Below the pieces are notes generated by a model. It was given only the letters and a program-made list of their open reading frames with translations, was not told where the DNA came from and ran no database searches. 64,000 nucleotides of DNA from Streptomyces sp. NA04227 (GTDB taxonomy: Bacteria; Actinomycetota; Actinomycetes; Streptomycetales; Streptomycetaceae), in the NCBI RefSeq assembly GCF_013364195.1, contig NZ_CP054918.1, positions 6,995,001-7,059,000 of the forward strand, in the 5' to 3' direction. Position numbers and translations under genes: made by a program. Positions 7,042 to 14,954 of the stretch are shown here, one piece after another (within the stretch, counting starts at the first letter, position 1; each line of letters begins with the position of its first letter).

Positions 7042-9378
7042 TCACTCCGCGCAGTTGTGGACGTCGCTGGTGGCCGAGGCGATCACCACGTCGACGGCGC
7101 CGTTCGCGGCGGTGAGGTGGACGGCGTTGACCGTACGGCCGTGCTCCGCGCCGGGCACCGGGCGTTGCTCGTTGACCACCAGCCGCGCCACACCGGGCAG
7201 GTCCACCTCGGCGTTCGGCTCACCGGTGAGCTCGACCAACTCGCCCCCGACACGCAGTCGTACGTCGGTCGTCCCACGCGCCGAACCGCCCGCCGCACAG
7301 GTGCTCGTGGAACGCGCGGTCGCTCCCGCCACCTCGATCAACGGCAGACCGGGCAGCCCGATCCGTACGTCCTGCACCGCTGCCGTGGCCCGGGACGTGC
7401 CGGGCGCCAGGCTCGTCACGACGGTCGGGCACAGTGTTCCGGTCCGCAGCAGCAGGGTGTTGACGCCCGCCGCGCACCCGGGAACGTGACGCGACGCGTG
7501 TGCCGTGCGCACGGGCCCGGTGTCCGGGCTGGGTTTCACCCCCAGGCCGAGGCCCGCCAAGGACACCTCGGCGGTGATGCCGTGGGAACGCCCCGTGTAG
7601 TGCTCGAGGAGCACCGTCGCCCGCTTCCGCGACGGCTCGTAGTACGTGTCCCCTTCGAATGCCGCCGTCACCGGCACGGTCGCGTCGGCGTTCAGCGGCT
7701 GGTCCACCGAGGCGATCGTGCAGCGCGCACGGCCGTCATCGGCGGTGGTGCCGGTGCAGGCCTGCCGGTCGTCACCGCGTCCCAAGGCCAGGGTGACCGA
7801 ACGCCCGGCCACCGGACGCCCGCCCGCGGACTCCTCGGTCAGCACGCCCGCCAGCCGGGCCGGAGTGCCGTTGGCGACGCGCTTCGGCCCCTTGTACGTC
7901 AGCGCCGTCTCCTGCCGGGTGATGGTGAACGCCGTGGTGTCGCTGCTCGGCCCGAGGCCCGAGCCGCCCCCGAACCGTACGGTCAGCGAGGTCCGCCCGG
8001 GTGCCTGCGCCGGGGTCAACTCACAGGTGCCCACGCCGGAGGAGTCCGTCGTGGCCGTGCAGTTCTGTGCCGCGCGGCCCTTCCCGAGGGTGAAGCTCAG
8101 CTTGGCTTTCGAGACGGGTCCGGAGGCGCCGCTCAGCCGCGCCGAAGCGGTGAACGTGTCGTGGTAGTCGGCCTTCGTGGGGCCCGTGTAGGTCGTGGTG
8201 CTGCTGCCCTGCCCCGGTCCGTCGCCGTCATCGCCGTCCCCGGAGCCGAGCCGGGCGACATGGATCTTCTTGACCACGTTCTCCGGCGGATTGTCCTCCT
8301 CCAGGGCGTACACGGCCGAGCCTGACTCGAAGAGCAGATAGGTCCTGTCTCCGTGCGTCACGATCCCTTCGGACATGCTCGGCGCCCGGAAGCACTCCGT
8401 GGCCTGGTTGAAGGAGGGCGGCGGGAGCTGGTTGTCGATCGCGTTCGCCTTCATGTCCTCGGGGCCGACGCGATAGAGGAAGCTGCGACGGCCGTCCACT
8501 TCCGGCTTCGGGGTCCGCGACACGGAGAAGTAGAAGTCGCCGTCCACGACCGTCACGCCCTGGGTCCGCCGGGGCGCCACATACGTGGGACCGTCGTCCC
8601 GCGACAGCATTCCCTTCTCGTCCGGCCGGTACGAATCCATTTCCGTACGAGTGGTGGCGTCGTCGTCCACGTACCGGCCCGCGTACAAGGCCTCGCCGTC
8701 GGTTCCGAGGAAGGCGACACCGTTCGCGATGTCCGTCGGGTGCCCCTTCTCCCTGATGCGCGGGAGCTCCACGTCCCCGATGGGCGGCCGGTACTCCTCG
8801 AACTTCCTGCGCAGTTCCGGCAGGTAATAGCGGTTCACCGACTTCGAGCGGTAAGCGGAGACATAGGCATGCTTTCCGAGCACGACGATTCCGCCGACAT
8901 GACTCTGGTCGTCCTCCTTCGTCTCCAGTTCCACCGACCCCACGTGCTCACCCGATGCCGGATCGATCCCGTGGACCCGCGCCTCCCCGCCCTCCGGGCC
9001 GTAAGCCGTCACCAGCAGAAGGTCGTTGCCCGCGCCGTCCCAGTTCGACCAGTGGGCCAGACCCTGCGGGGTCCACGCCTCCGCCTCGGAGGTGCCCAGG
9101 TCCGGGAGGGGATCGGTGCCCAGTGCGGAGAACGTCGTGTCGTACGTCTGCGACGCCGACTGCCCGCCGTAGAAGGGGGCATGGGTGCCCAGTTCGGTAT
9201 CGCACTCCACCTGCCCCTGGTTGCCGATGGGCGGGCCCTTGTCACCGCCCTCGGCCGGGAGCGCGCTCGCTGCGGAGTCCGGCCCGGCGGCCGACCCGAC
9301 ACCCGTGCTCGCGTCCACGCCCAACAGCAGAGCGATTCCCAGTGCCGCGGATGTCGCGCGGCGCAACCGGCGTTTCAT
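7042..9378 (-). CDS. Secreted multidomain protein with propeller-like and Ig-like regions
   Basis: This 778-residue exported protein starts MKRRLRRATSAALGIALLLG with a Sec signal and a likely cleavage near residue 30. Residues about 60-400 read like repeated beta-sheet blades (GLAHWSNWDGAGNDLLLVTAY, VGGIVVLGKHAYVSAY, VTVVDGDFYFSVSR, EGIVTHGDRTYLLFESGSAVYAL). Two Ig-like repeats then start TTYTGPTKADYHDTFTASAR and ALTYKGPKRVANGTPARLAG, each with a paired Cys signature. The final 200 residues resemble the 'choice-of-anchor P' type and end DVHNCAE. GGGGGA precedes the ATG at 9378. Its role is unknown, perhaps surface binding. It is divergent from the metalloprotease gene. Confidence 0.7.
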   Translation of the reverse strand: MKRRLRRATSAALGIALLLGVDASTGVGSAAGPDSAASALPAEGGDKGPPIGNQGQVECDTELGTHAPFYGGQSASQTYDTTFSALGTDPLPDLGTSEAEAWTPQGLAHWSNWDGAGNDLLLVTAYGPEGGEARVHGIDPASGEHVGSVELETKEDDQSHVGGIVVLGKHAYVSAYRSKSVNRYYLPELRRKFEEYRPPIGDVELPRIREKGHPTDIANGVAFLGTDGEALYAGRYVDDDATTRTEMDSYRPDEKGMLSRDDGPTYVAPRRTQGVTVVDGDFYFSVSRTPKPEVDGRRSFLYRVGPEDMKANAIDNQLPPPSFNQATECFRAPSMSEGIVTHGDRTYLLFESGSAVYALEEDNPPENVVKKIHVARLGSGDGDDGDGPGQGSSTTTYTGPTKADYHDTFTASARLSGASGPVSKAKLSFTLGKGRAAQNCTATTDSSGVGTCELTPAQAPGRTSLTVRFGGGSGLGPSSDTTAFTITRQETALTYKGPKRVANGTPARLAGVLTEESAGGRPVAGRSVTLALGRGDDRQACTGTTADDGRARCTIASVDQPLNADATVPVTAAFEGDTYYEPSRKRATVLLEHYTGRSHGITAEVSLAGLGLGVKPSPDTGPVRTAHASRHVPGCAAGVNTLLLRTGTLCPTVVTSLAPGTSRATAAVQDVRIGLPGLPLIEVAGATARSTSTCAAGGSARGTTDVRLRVGGELVELTGEPNAEVDLPGVARLVVNEQRPVPGAEHGRTVNAVHLTAANGAVDVVIASATSDVHNCAE

Positions 9379-9684
9379 ACGTCCCCCGTACCCGTTCCCG
9401 TACCCGAAAGCGAAGGCCCGGTGGACGGTGCGGCGCCCCCCGGGCCGGACTAGTGGCCCGGAACCCTGCCCTGTTTCGCGTTGCGCATGCGAAACAGGGC
9501 AGGGTGGCATATGCGTCCGCATCCCGGTGCGGGGCGAAGGGGGAGTTGTTCGCGGCACACCGGACGCGCCCCCCGGACCGCCGCCTAAATTCGCCACTGA
9601 CACGGATTGGCCGCCAGGCGGTCGTGAATCCGGTAGAAACGCGGTCCCTTCCCGGAATTCACCGGATCGAAAGGACCGCATCAG
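9379..9684. other. Divergent intergenic region with perfect 17-bp stem-loop
   Basis: This 306-bp region separates two genes read away from each other, so it should hold both promoters. At its centre is a perfect inverted repeat: arms at 9463-9479 and 9489-9505 with a 9-nt loop. It looks like a terminator but no gene ends here. Next to the left gene is a short repeat of GTACCCG/GTTCCCG. No other coding evidence is seen. Confidence 0.6.
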
Positions 9685-11400
9685 ATGCGCTTTCGTCATA
9701 TCCGCCTGCGTGAAGTCGGCCTGCGCGCAGCCGCGTTGGGGGCCGTGGGCGCACTGGCCTTCGCGACACCCGGTCTCGCACACTCCGAGCCCTCGGAGAG
9801 ACCCGCCGCCACGTCGTCGGCCGAGTGCACCCCGTTCCGTACGGCGACGGCCGACGGAACCGAAGAGTGGGGCAGCTGTCTGAAGGTGGCCCTGCGGCTG
9901 TCCGAGGCGCCCGCCGTCGGCAGGTCCGCGCGGCTGGACATCGAGATAACGGGCACGGCGGCCCGTTCCGACGTACGGCTCGACGTCGAACTGCCCGCCG
10001 GACTGGAGTGGCAGCGGGCTCCCCGTGGACTCACGTCGACCACGGCCGCGTCCGAAGTCCCGGCCCATCGTGGACAGTTGCACCGCGCCGAGGGCCGGGG
10101 CCATGCCGGGAAGGAAGCCCCCTGGCGGCTCAGCGGCACGGTGAAGGCGGTCGCGTCCGGCACCGCCGAGATCCGCGCGGTCGCGACCTCGGCCGACGGC
10201 CTCGACACCGACAGCGGCAGCGTGTTCCTCACCGTCGGCGCACAGCGCTCCGGCTTCGGAATCGCGGCCCGCGACGTGCACGCGACGGCGCCCGCGCCCG
10301 CCGGAGCCTCCCGCGCCCACACGAGCTCCGCGCACCGCCCGGCCGGGCCGAACTCGGGTGGTACATCGGCGAAGTCGGCCGCCTCGGAGGCGTGCGCCAC
10401 CGGCGGCTGGGGCTACACCGACCACCTCGGGGCCGACCGGGTCTCCGCCAACACGCAGGTGCGGGTGTACGACGCCGACACCAAGGGCCCGCACGAGCTG
10501 CTCGCCTCCGGGCTCACCGGCGCCGACGGCCGCTTCCGGCTCTGCTTCGACAACACCGACGAGACGGGCGGCGGCCAGGAGGTCTACGTCCGGTTCGGCA
10601 CCGAGAACCCGAACTGGATGGTGCGCCACACCCGTACGAAGCGGGCCTTCACCTTCGACACCCCGGTGGCCGGCGAGGTCGCAGGCGGTGGCACGGTCGA
10701 CGTCGGCGCCGTCCGTCCCGCCGACGCCGCCCTGATGCGCGGCGTCGAGGCCTTCGACGCAGCGAACACCGGCTGGAACTGGAAGCCCGGCAACTGCTGG
10801 GACGCCAAGGACAGCACCTGCCGTCGCGCACTGATCAACTGGGCGCCCGACTCCACCGACGGTACGTACTACTCGCTGCAGAGCAACGACGTACATCTCG
10901 CCGCGGCCGACCCCGACGCCAACATCCTGGTCCTGCACGAACTCGGCCACGGGGTCATGGACGACGTCTACGAGGACGACTTCCCGAGCGCCCCGAACTG
11001 CAGCCCGCACTACATCCAGCGGCAGAGTTCCGAGGGCTGTGCCTGGACCGAGGGGATGGCGACCTGGTTCGGCGCTGCGGCGCTGAACGACCCCACCTTC
11101 GCGTGGCCCGACGGCCGCACCCTGGACCTGGAGGACCCGACCTGGGGTTCCACCGGGTGGGAGAACGGTGACACCGTGGAGGGGCGTGTCCTCGGCGCCA
11201 TGATCGACCTCGGTGACAGCACCAACGAGCCCGGCGACACCTGCTCCGAGAACCCGGCCGGACCGATGTGGTCCACCTTCCTCGGCCATGTCTCCGACAC
11301 GTTCCGCCAGTACTGGGCGCACCGCGCCCAGGACGGCCACGACGTCGGCCCGGCCGCACTCGACTGCCTGTACCGCAACACGGTCGACTACCGGTCCTAG
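9685..11400 (+). CDS. Secreted zinc metalloprotease (HELGH)
   Basis: This 571-residue protein starts with a long signal peptide (about residues 1-33, ending LAFATPGLAHS). Residues about 50-180 form a beta-rich domain with a paired Cys. A transthyretin-like module follows (NTQVRVYDADTKGPHELLASGLTGADGRFRLCFD). The catalytic region contains HELGH at residues 418-422, with a downstream Glu in EGMATWFGAA (about 456) as a possible third zinc ligand. It would act outside the cell on proteins. AAAGGA lies ahead of the ATG. The substrate and exact MEROPS family are uncertain. It is divergent from the secreted Ig-like protein, and a strong hairpin follows the stop. Confidence 0.78.
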   Translation: MRFRHIRLREVGLRAAALGAVGALAFATPGLAHSEPSERPAATSSAECTPFRTATADGTEEWGSCLKVALRLSEAPAVGRSARLDIEITGTAARSDVRLDVELPAGLEWQRAPRGLTSTTAASEVPAHRGQLHRAEGRGHAGKEAPWRLSGTVKAVASGTAEIRAVATSADGLDTDSGSVFLTVGAQRSGFGIAARDVHATAPAPAGASRAHTSSAHRPAGPNSGGTSAKSAASEACATGGWGYTDHLGADRVSANTQVRVYDADTKGPHELLASGLTGADGRFRLCFDNTDETGGGQEVYVRFGTENPNWMVRHTRTKRAFTFDTPVAGEVAGGGTVDVGAVRPADAALMRGVEAFDAANTGWNWKPGNCWDAKDSTCRRALINWAPDSTDGTYYSLQSNDVHLAAADPDANILVLHELGHGVMDDVYEDDFPSAPNCSPHYIQRQSSEGCAWTEGMATWFGAAALNDPTFAWPDGRTLDLEDPTWGSTGWENGDTVEGRVLGAMIDLGDSTNEPGDTCSENPAGPMWSTFLGHVSDTFRQYWAHRAQDGHDVGPAALDCLYRNTVDYRS

Positions 11401-11455
11401 CTCTGAGCAACCTCAATTCCCCCGGGGCAGGCGGTAGTTGACCTGCTCGCGGGAA

Positions 11456-11501
11456 CGTCGGTACTCGCCGGGGCTGGTGTGGGGCCCGGCGAGTACCGAC
11501 G
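11456..11501. terminator. Strong bidirectional terminator
   Basis: Perfect 17-bp stem (11456-11472 with 11485-11501) and 12-nt loop, between convergent stops at 11400 and 11542. Confidence 0.8.
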
Positions 11502-11515
11502 GACGAGCACACCCC

Positions 11516-11554
11516 TCAACCGCACTGCTCAACCGCACTGTTCAACCGCACTGC
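11516..11554. repeat. 3 x 13-bp tandem repeat spanning a stop codon
   Basis: Three near-identical 13-bp units at 11516, 11529 and 11542. Read on the minus strand each is CAGTGCGGTTGA plus one base, so Gln-Cys-Gly-stop is repeated. As 13 is 3n+1, the three TGAs fall in three different frames. The innermost copy is the real end of the DUF1963 gene. Confidence 0.9.
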
Positions 11555-12393
11555 CAGGTGAACCGGGCCCGGTCGAAGCGACGTTCGGCGAGGTCCTCGC
11601 GGCGTATCAGCCAGTACAGGGCGCCGCCGTCGCCCCACATCATGTCGGTGTCGTCGTCCGAGTCGAACTGGGCGAGCAGCACCCAGTTCAGGGCCTCCTC
11701 CTCGATACGAGGGTCGTCCCAGGGCGGGTTGCCCAGCACACCGTGCGCGACCTCCGGCTCCACGGGGCCCTGGACGGGATCGGCATGCCCGCCGATACGG
11801 TGCTCCGCGCCTTCGGCGAGATCCCACATCGCCTCCTCGAACTCCTCGTCCCGCAAGGGGTGAGTGTCCGGCAGCGGCCCGAACTCCCGCTGGACCAAGG
11901 GGTGTTCCAGGTCGGGTGCGGTGGCCTCAGGGGACGCGGTCAGCGGTATCTCGGCGTACGGCTGGAGCACTTCGGGCGCCTCCCGCAGCGTGACCGGAAC
12001 GCCCGCCGGGGTGTACAGGACCTGCGCTCCCGCCCAGGTGTCCGGATCGGCCGGGTCGACCGGGTTCAGCCCCTCGTCCAACTGCCCGTCGAAGTAGAAG
12101 AACGAGAGCGTTCCGTCCGGGGGCAGGGGTATGTCCAGGGCGCCGGACGGCAGCGCGGCGCAGTCGACGGCCGCGACGAAGGAGAGCGGACCCTCGCTCT
12201 CCCACACCGGCCACTTCACACCCTCGGGCAGTTCCGGAAGACCGCCGAGCCGCCCGACCACCCTGCCCTCGTCGCCTTCGGCCTTGGCCAAGCGCAGACT
12301 CGTCCGGAACAGCCCTGTCCAGCGCTCGGCTATCTCCTCGGGGAGACTCTCGTGTGCCAGGGTGTGCAGGGCGTCGGCGTTGTGCTGTGTCAT
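11542..12393 (-). CDS. DUF1963 / YwqG-like protein
   Basis: This is a 283-residue cytosolic protein of the YwqG-like family, whose function is not known. Family features are visible: SLRLAKAEGDEGRVVGRLGGLPELPEGVKWP, PLSFVAAVDCAALP, TLSFFYFDGQL, and the C-terminal NWVLLAQFDSDDDTDMMWGDGGALYWLIRREDLAERRFDRA. The last segment is the recognised 'Q-f-D-s-d-...-w-G-d-a-G-...-y-f' signature. The ATG at 12393 is chosen as the first codon before the conserved region. The last three residues (QCG) are part of a repeated DNA element. Confidence 0.85.
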   Translation of the reverse strand: MTQHNADALHTLAHESLPEEIAERWTGLFRTSLRLAKAEGDEGRVVGRLGGLPELPEGVKWPVWESEGPLSFVAAVDCAALPSGALDIPLPPDGTLSFFYFDGQLDEGLNPVDPADPDTWAGAQVLYTPAGVPVTLREAPEVLQPYAEIPLTASPEATAPDLEHPLVQREFGPLPDTHPLRDEEFEEAMWDLAEGAEHRIGGHADPVQGPVEPEVAHGVLGNPPWDDPRIEEEALNWVLLAQFDSDDDTDMMWGDGGALYWLIRREDLAERRFDRARFTWQCG

Positions 12394-12409
12394 GGGTCCG
12401 ATGATGCAC

Positions 12410-12469
12410 GGTGGCACTGACAGCGGTGGCACTGACCACGGTGGTGCGGACGACGGTCGTACGGACAAC
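12410..12469. repeat. 4 x 15-bp degenerate tandem repeat
   Basis: Units at 12410, 12425, 12440 and 12455 (first two GGTGGCACTGACAGC and GGTGGCACTGACCAC). It lies 17 bp upstream of the DUF1963 start, where its promoter or leader should be. Confidence 0.75.
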
Positions 12470-12529
12470 GGGGAGCGTGGTCCGGTCCCGGCAGATCCCA
12501 CCTCGCGGTTCGGGCGGCGGAATCGTACG

Positions 12530-12569
12530 TTGCCGCTCAACTCGGCTGCCACGTAAGCTCGGTCGCGTG
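12530..12569 (+). promoter_or_regulatory. Predicted vegetative promoter with leaderless GTG
   Basis: TTGCCG at 12530-12535, an 18-bp spacer and TAAGCT at 12554-12559 match the Streptomyces HrdB consensus. A GTG at 12567 lies where transcription would begin and opens an 18-codon frame. The wider gap 12394-12785 has no supported protein gene. It holds this promoter, the 15-bp repeats and the leader of the VOC gene. Confidence 0.45.
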
Positions 12570-12785
12570 ACTGCCGGGTCGGCCATGGGCCACGCACGAG
12601 TGAGGCGCCCGGCCTCGGCGTGAAACCGGGGCGGGCCAGGGGTCCGCCGTTTCTCCGTGCCTTACGCGTCTTCAGCGCCTTCCGCGCCTTGTACTTCCAC
12701 CTTCGCGCGCTCGCGTTGCGTCGCGGCGCGCTCCCAGCGAACCCGCTGATCCGAAGAGATCGAAGTAACCGGAGAAACTCGACAG

Positions 12786-13247
12786 ATGTCGCAAGAACAG
12801 TCGCATGAACAGTCGCAAGGACAGCAGTCCCCGCACGCCCCCGAGCCGTCGGCCGCCACGACCACCGCGGTCCAGCTCAACCACACCGTCGTCTACGCCA
12901 CCGACCGGCAGCGGTCCGCGCAGTTCCTCGCCGGAATCCTGGGCCTGACGGTCGGCGCCCCCTTCGGGCCGTTCCTGCCTCTCGACCTGGGCAACGGCGT
13001 GACCCTCGACTACTACGAGAAGCGCGACGAGCCGATCCAGTCCCAGCACTACGCGTTCCTGGTGCCGGAGGACCGATTCGCCGCCATGGTCGCCGAGTTG
13101 GAGGGGGCAGGTGTCACCTACTACGCCGACCCGAGTCACACCGAGCCGGGCCGTACCAACGATCTCTTCGGTGGTCGTGGCGCGTACTTCGACGACCCGG
13201 ACGGGCACAACATGGAGATCATGACTCGGCCCTACGTCCGGCCGTAA
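12786..13247 (+). CDS. VOC-family (glyoxalase/dioxygenase-like) protein
   Basis: This 153-residue protein has a Gln/Glu/His-rich N-terminal tail (residues 2-27) followed by one VOC module: VQLNHTVVYATDRQRSAQFLAGILGL, GNGVTLDYYEKRD, QHYAFLVPEDRFAAMVAEL and GRGAYFDDPDGHNMEIMTRPY. His in LNHTVVY, His in SQHYAF and Glu in NMEIMT are the positions that bind metal in this family. The substrate is unknown. GGAG stands 13 nt before the ATG. A perfect 13-bp-stem terminator follows. Confidence 0.85.
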   Translation: MSQEQSHEQSQGQQSPHAPEPSAATTTAVQLNHTVVYATDRQRSAQFLAGILGLTVGAPFGPFLPLDLGNGVTLDYYEKRDEPIQSQHYAFLVPEDRFAAMVAELEGAGVTYYADPSHTEPGRTNDLFGGRGAYFDDPDGHNMEIMTRPYVRP

Positions 13248-13281
13248 TCATCCGTGGTGGTTCGGATCACATGTGCGCAAG

Positions 13282-13312
13282 CGAAGGGGGCGGGAACTCC
13301 CCGCCCCCTTCG
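13282..13312 (+). terminator. Terminator after the VOC gene
   Basis: Perfect 13-bp stem, 13282-13294 with 13300-13312, loop AACTC. It starts 34 bp after the stop codon. Confidence 0.8.
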
Positions 13313-13337
13313 GGCGTTCCGGTGGACGACCAAATTG

Positions 13338-13400
13338 ATCGATGTGCGAACAGATGCGGGTGTGACCGCATGCGGGTGTGAGCCCATCGATGTGTGAACA
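13338..13400. repeat. Nested direct repeats upstream of the gene at 13428
   Basis: ATCGATGTG-C/T-GAACA occurs at 13338-13352 and 13386-13400. Between the two copies ATGCGGGTGTGA occurs twice (13354-13365 and 13370-13381, period 16). The position 30-90 bp before a start suggests regulator-binding sites. Confidence 0.6.
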
Positions 13401-13427
13401 CGGCGGCAGTGCCGTCGTACGGGAGAA

Positions 13428-13970
13428 GTGAGCGAACCCATGGCCATGGTGGGCCTGTTCTGGATCGCCGAGGGCGACGTCTACATAGGTGCGAAGCCCG
13501 CCGGGCTGGCCCCCGGAGTGCGGCTGACCTCCGAGGGGGTGGCGGCCCTCGGTGACGGGCAGGCCGCGCTCCATCTGTGGGAGGACGTGCGGTCCCTGAC
13601 CGTGGCGGACGTGCCCGTGAAGAACCTGAAGCGGAGGGTCGCCGTGGCCAAGGGGCTTGCCCTGGACACCGTGTTCAATCTGGCGATCGGTCCGGGCCCG
13701 CTGGAGGAGGCTCCGCCGATGATGACGGTGGGCGTGGAGTCGCAGGGCGGCACCCACGAGCTGTCGGCCTATGTGGCCGCGGCCGTCGGCTATTCCGTGA
13801 CCGAGGTCGATCTCTCCCGCACCCTGTTGTCCCGCCTGACCGACGGCGCCGCGACGATGTCCACGACCCTTGCGGCCATGTCGGAGTGGGGCCGCGGATG
13901 GGAGGGCGGCTCGCCCCGTGGCGCGGAGCGGGAGCGGTTGCTGCGGGAGTGGGTGGACCAGGCAGGGTGA
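13428..13970 (+). CDS. Conserved actinobacterial protein of unknown function
   Basis: This 180-residue protein has no recognised domain. It starts near MVGLFWIAEGDVYIGAKPAGLAPGVRLT, which reads like the PH-like N-terminal strand set of some Streptomyces hypothetical proteins. It then has QAALHLWEDVRSLTVADVP, an Ala-rich middle and an Arg/Glu-rich C-terminal helix. No signal peptide or membrane segment is visible. GTG at 13428 is very close to GGGAGA (13421), so ATG at 13440 or 13446 may be the true start. It has its own upstream repeats and converges with the GntR gene. Confidence 0.6.
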   Translation: MSEPMAMVGLFWIAEGDVYIGAKPAGLAPGVRLTSEGVAALGDGQAALHLWEDVRSLTVADVPVKNLKRRVAVAKGLALDTVFNLAIGPGPLEEAPPMMTVGVESQGGTHELSAYVAAAVGYSVTEVDLSRTLLSRLTDGAATMSTTLAAMSEWGRGWEGGSPRGAERERLLREWVDQAG

Positions 13971-13986
13971 GGGGCGCCGCCCCGGC

Positions 13987-14832
13987 TCACCGGTCGCGCG
14001 GGGCCTGCTCGCCCTCGGGTTCCGCCCGCGCCCGCTGCTCCGCCTCTTGTCCCGTCCCCTGCCCTGTCTCCTGTCCCGTCTCCTGTTCCGCCTCGTGTTC
14101 CGCTTGAGATGCGGTGTGGGCGCGGACCGCGGCCGCGGTGGCCTGGGGATCACCCTGGCGCAGGGCCTCCAGAACGGCTTGGTGCTCGTCCAGTACGGCC
14201 TGCCAGTTCATGTCCGCCACGGGTGAGGTGACCCGGTAGCGCCGGACGGTGAGCAGGAGTTGCTCGGTGAGCTCGGCAAGGATGCGGTAGCCGGTGGCGC
14301 GCGCCAGTGCGGTGTGGAAGGCGGCGTTGAGTTCGGCCAGGGCGACGGCGTCTCCGGTGTCCAGAGCGGCGTGCATCGCCTGGTGTGTGTCGTCGAGATC
14401 GGCCACCAGCGAGGCGTCGGCCCGTACCGCGGCGAGGCGGCCGACCAGGCCCTCGATGGCTTCGCGAGCGAGGAAGACGCCGCGGATCTCGTGGTGGTCC
14501 ACCTCCGCGACGGTGATCCCCGAGCGAACGCCGGAGACCAACAGCCCCTCGAATTCGAGTCGGGAGACCGCTTCGCGTACGGGAATCCTGCTCACCCCGA
14601 GATCGCGGGCGAGTTCGTCCATGGCGAGGTGGTCGCCGGGCCGCAGTTCGCCGCGGGCCACGGCGTTCCGCAGGGTCTCGTAGACCAGGTCGGCCTTGCT
14701 GCGTACGACGGGCAGTTCCGCGGCCCAGGCCTTGCGGAGCGGGGGTTGCGGTGTGCTCGGCGGATCGGCGGCGGCGCGCCCCTCGCCCGGCCGGGGGCGG
14801 GGCGGCCGCGGGCCGGTTTCGGTGTCGGGCAT
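13987..14832 (-). CDS. GntR-family regulator, FadR/FCD subfamily
   Basis: This 281-residue repressor has a winged helix at residues about 45-110 (KADLVYETLRNAVARGELRPGDHL ... LARDLGVSRIPVREAVSRLEFEGLL) and an FCD ligand domain at about 125-235. FCD metal-site residues include Asp and His in DDTHQAMHAAL and His in DEHQAVLEAL. The tail (about 245-275) is a low-complexity E/Q/T/G repeat. It is the last gene after the sugar ABC genes on the same strand, 122 bp downstream of the permease, so it probably controls that cluster and the GH30 gene. CGTATACG at 19961 is a possible operator. Confidence 0.88.
   Translation of the reverse strand: MPDTETGPRPPRPRPGEGRAAADPPSTPQPPLRKAWAAELPVVRSKADLVYETLRNAVARGELRPGDHLAMDELARDLGVSRIPVREAVSRLEFEGLLVSGVRSGITVAEVDHHEIRGVFLAREAIEGLVGRLAAVRADASLVADLDDTHQAMHAALDTGDAVALAELNAAFHTALARATGYRILAELTEQLLLTVRRYRVTSPVADMNWQAVLDEHQAVLEALRQGDPQATAAAVRAHTASQAEHEAEQETGQETGQGTGQEAEQRARAEPEGEQAPRDR
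14044..14103. repeat. 5 x 12-bp repeat in the GntR gene tail
   Basis: Five 12-bp units in frame, coding a four-residue E/Q-T/A-G/E-Q pattern at the C-terminus after the FCD domain. Confidence 0.7.
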
Positions 14833-14954
14833 ACGGGCACCTGTTCTTTCCTCCACCGTGTGCCGGGTGGTTCTGCGGCCCGGCACCCAGGGGGCCGGGC
14901 CGCGACGACGGTCTGGACGGGACGGTGGTCCCGGACCGGTCTGATCGTTCCGGT

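Noticed and set aside
9379..11340. Very long open frame on the minus strand opposite the metalloprotease, continuous with the gene at 7042
   Set aside because: It is the typical GC-rich shadow of the plus-strand gene. The signal peptide at 9378 fixes the true start and the upstream part has no protein-like sequence.
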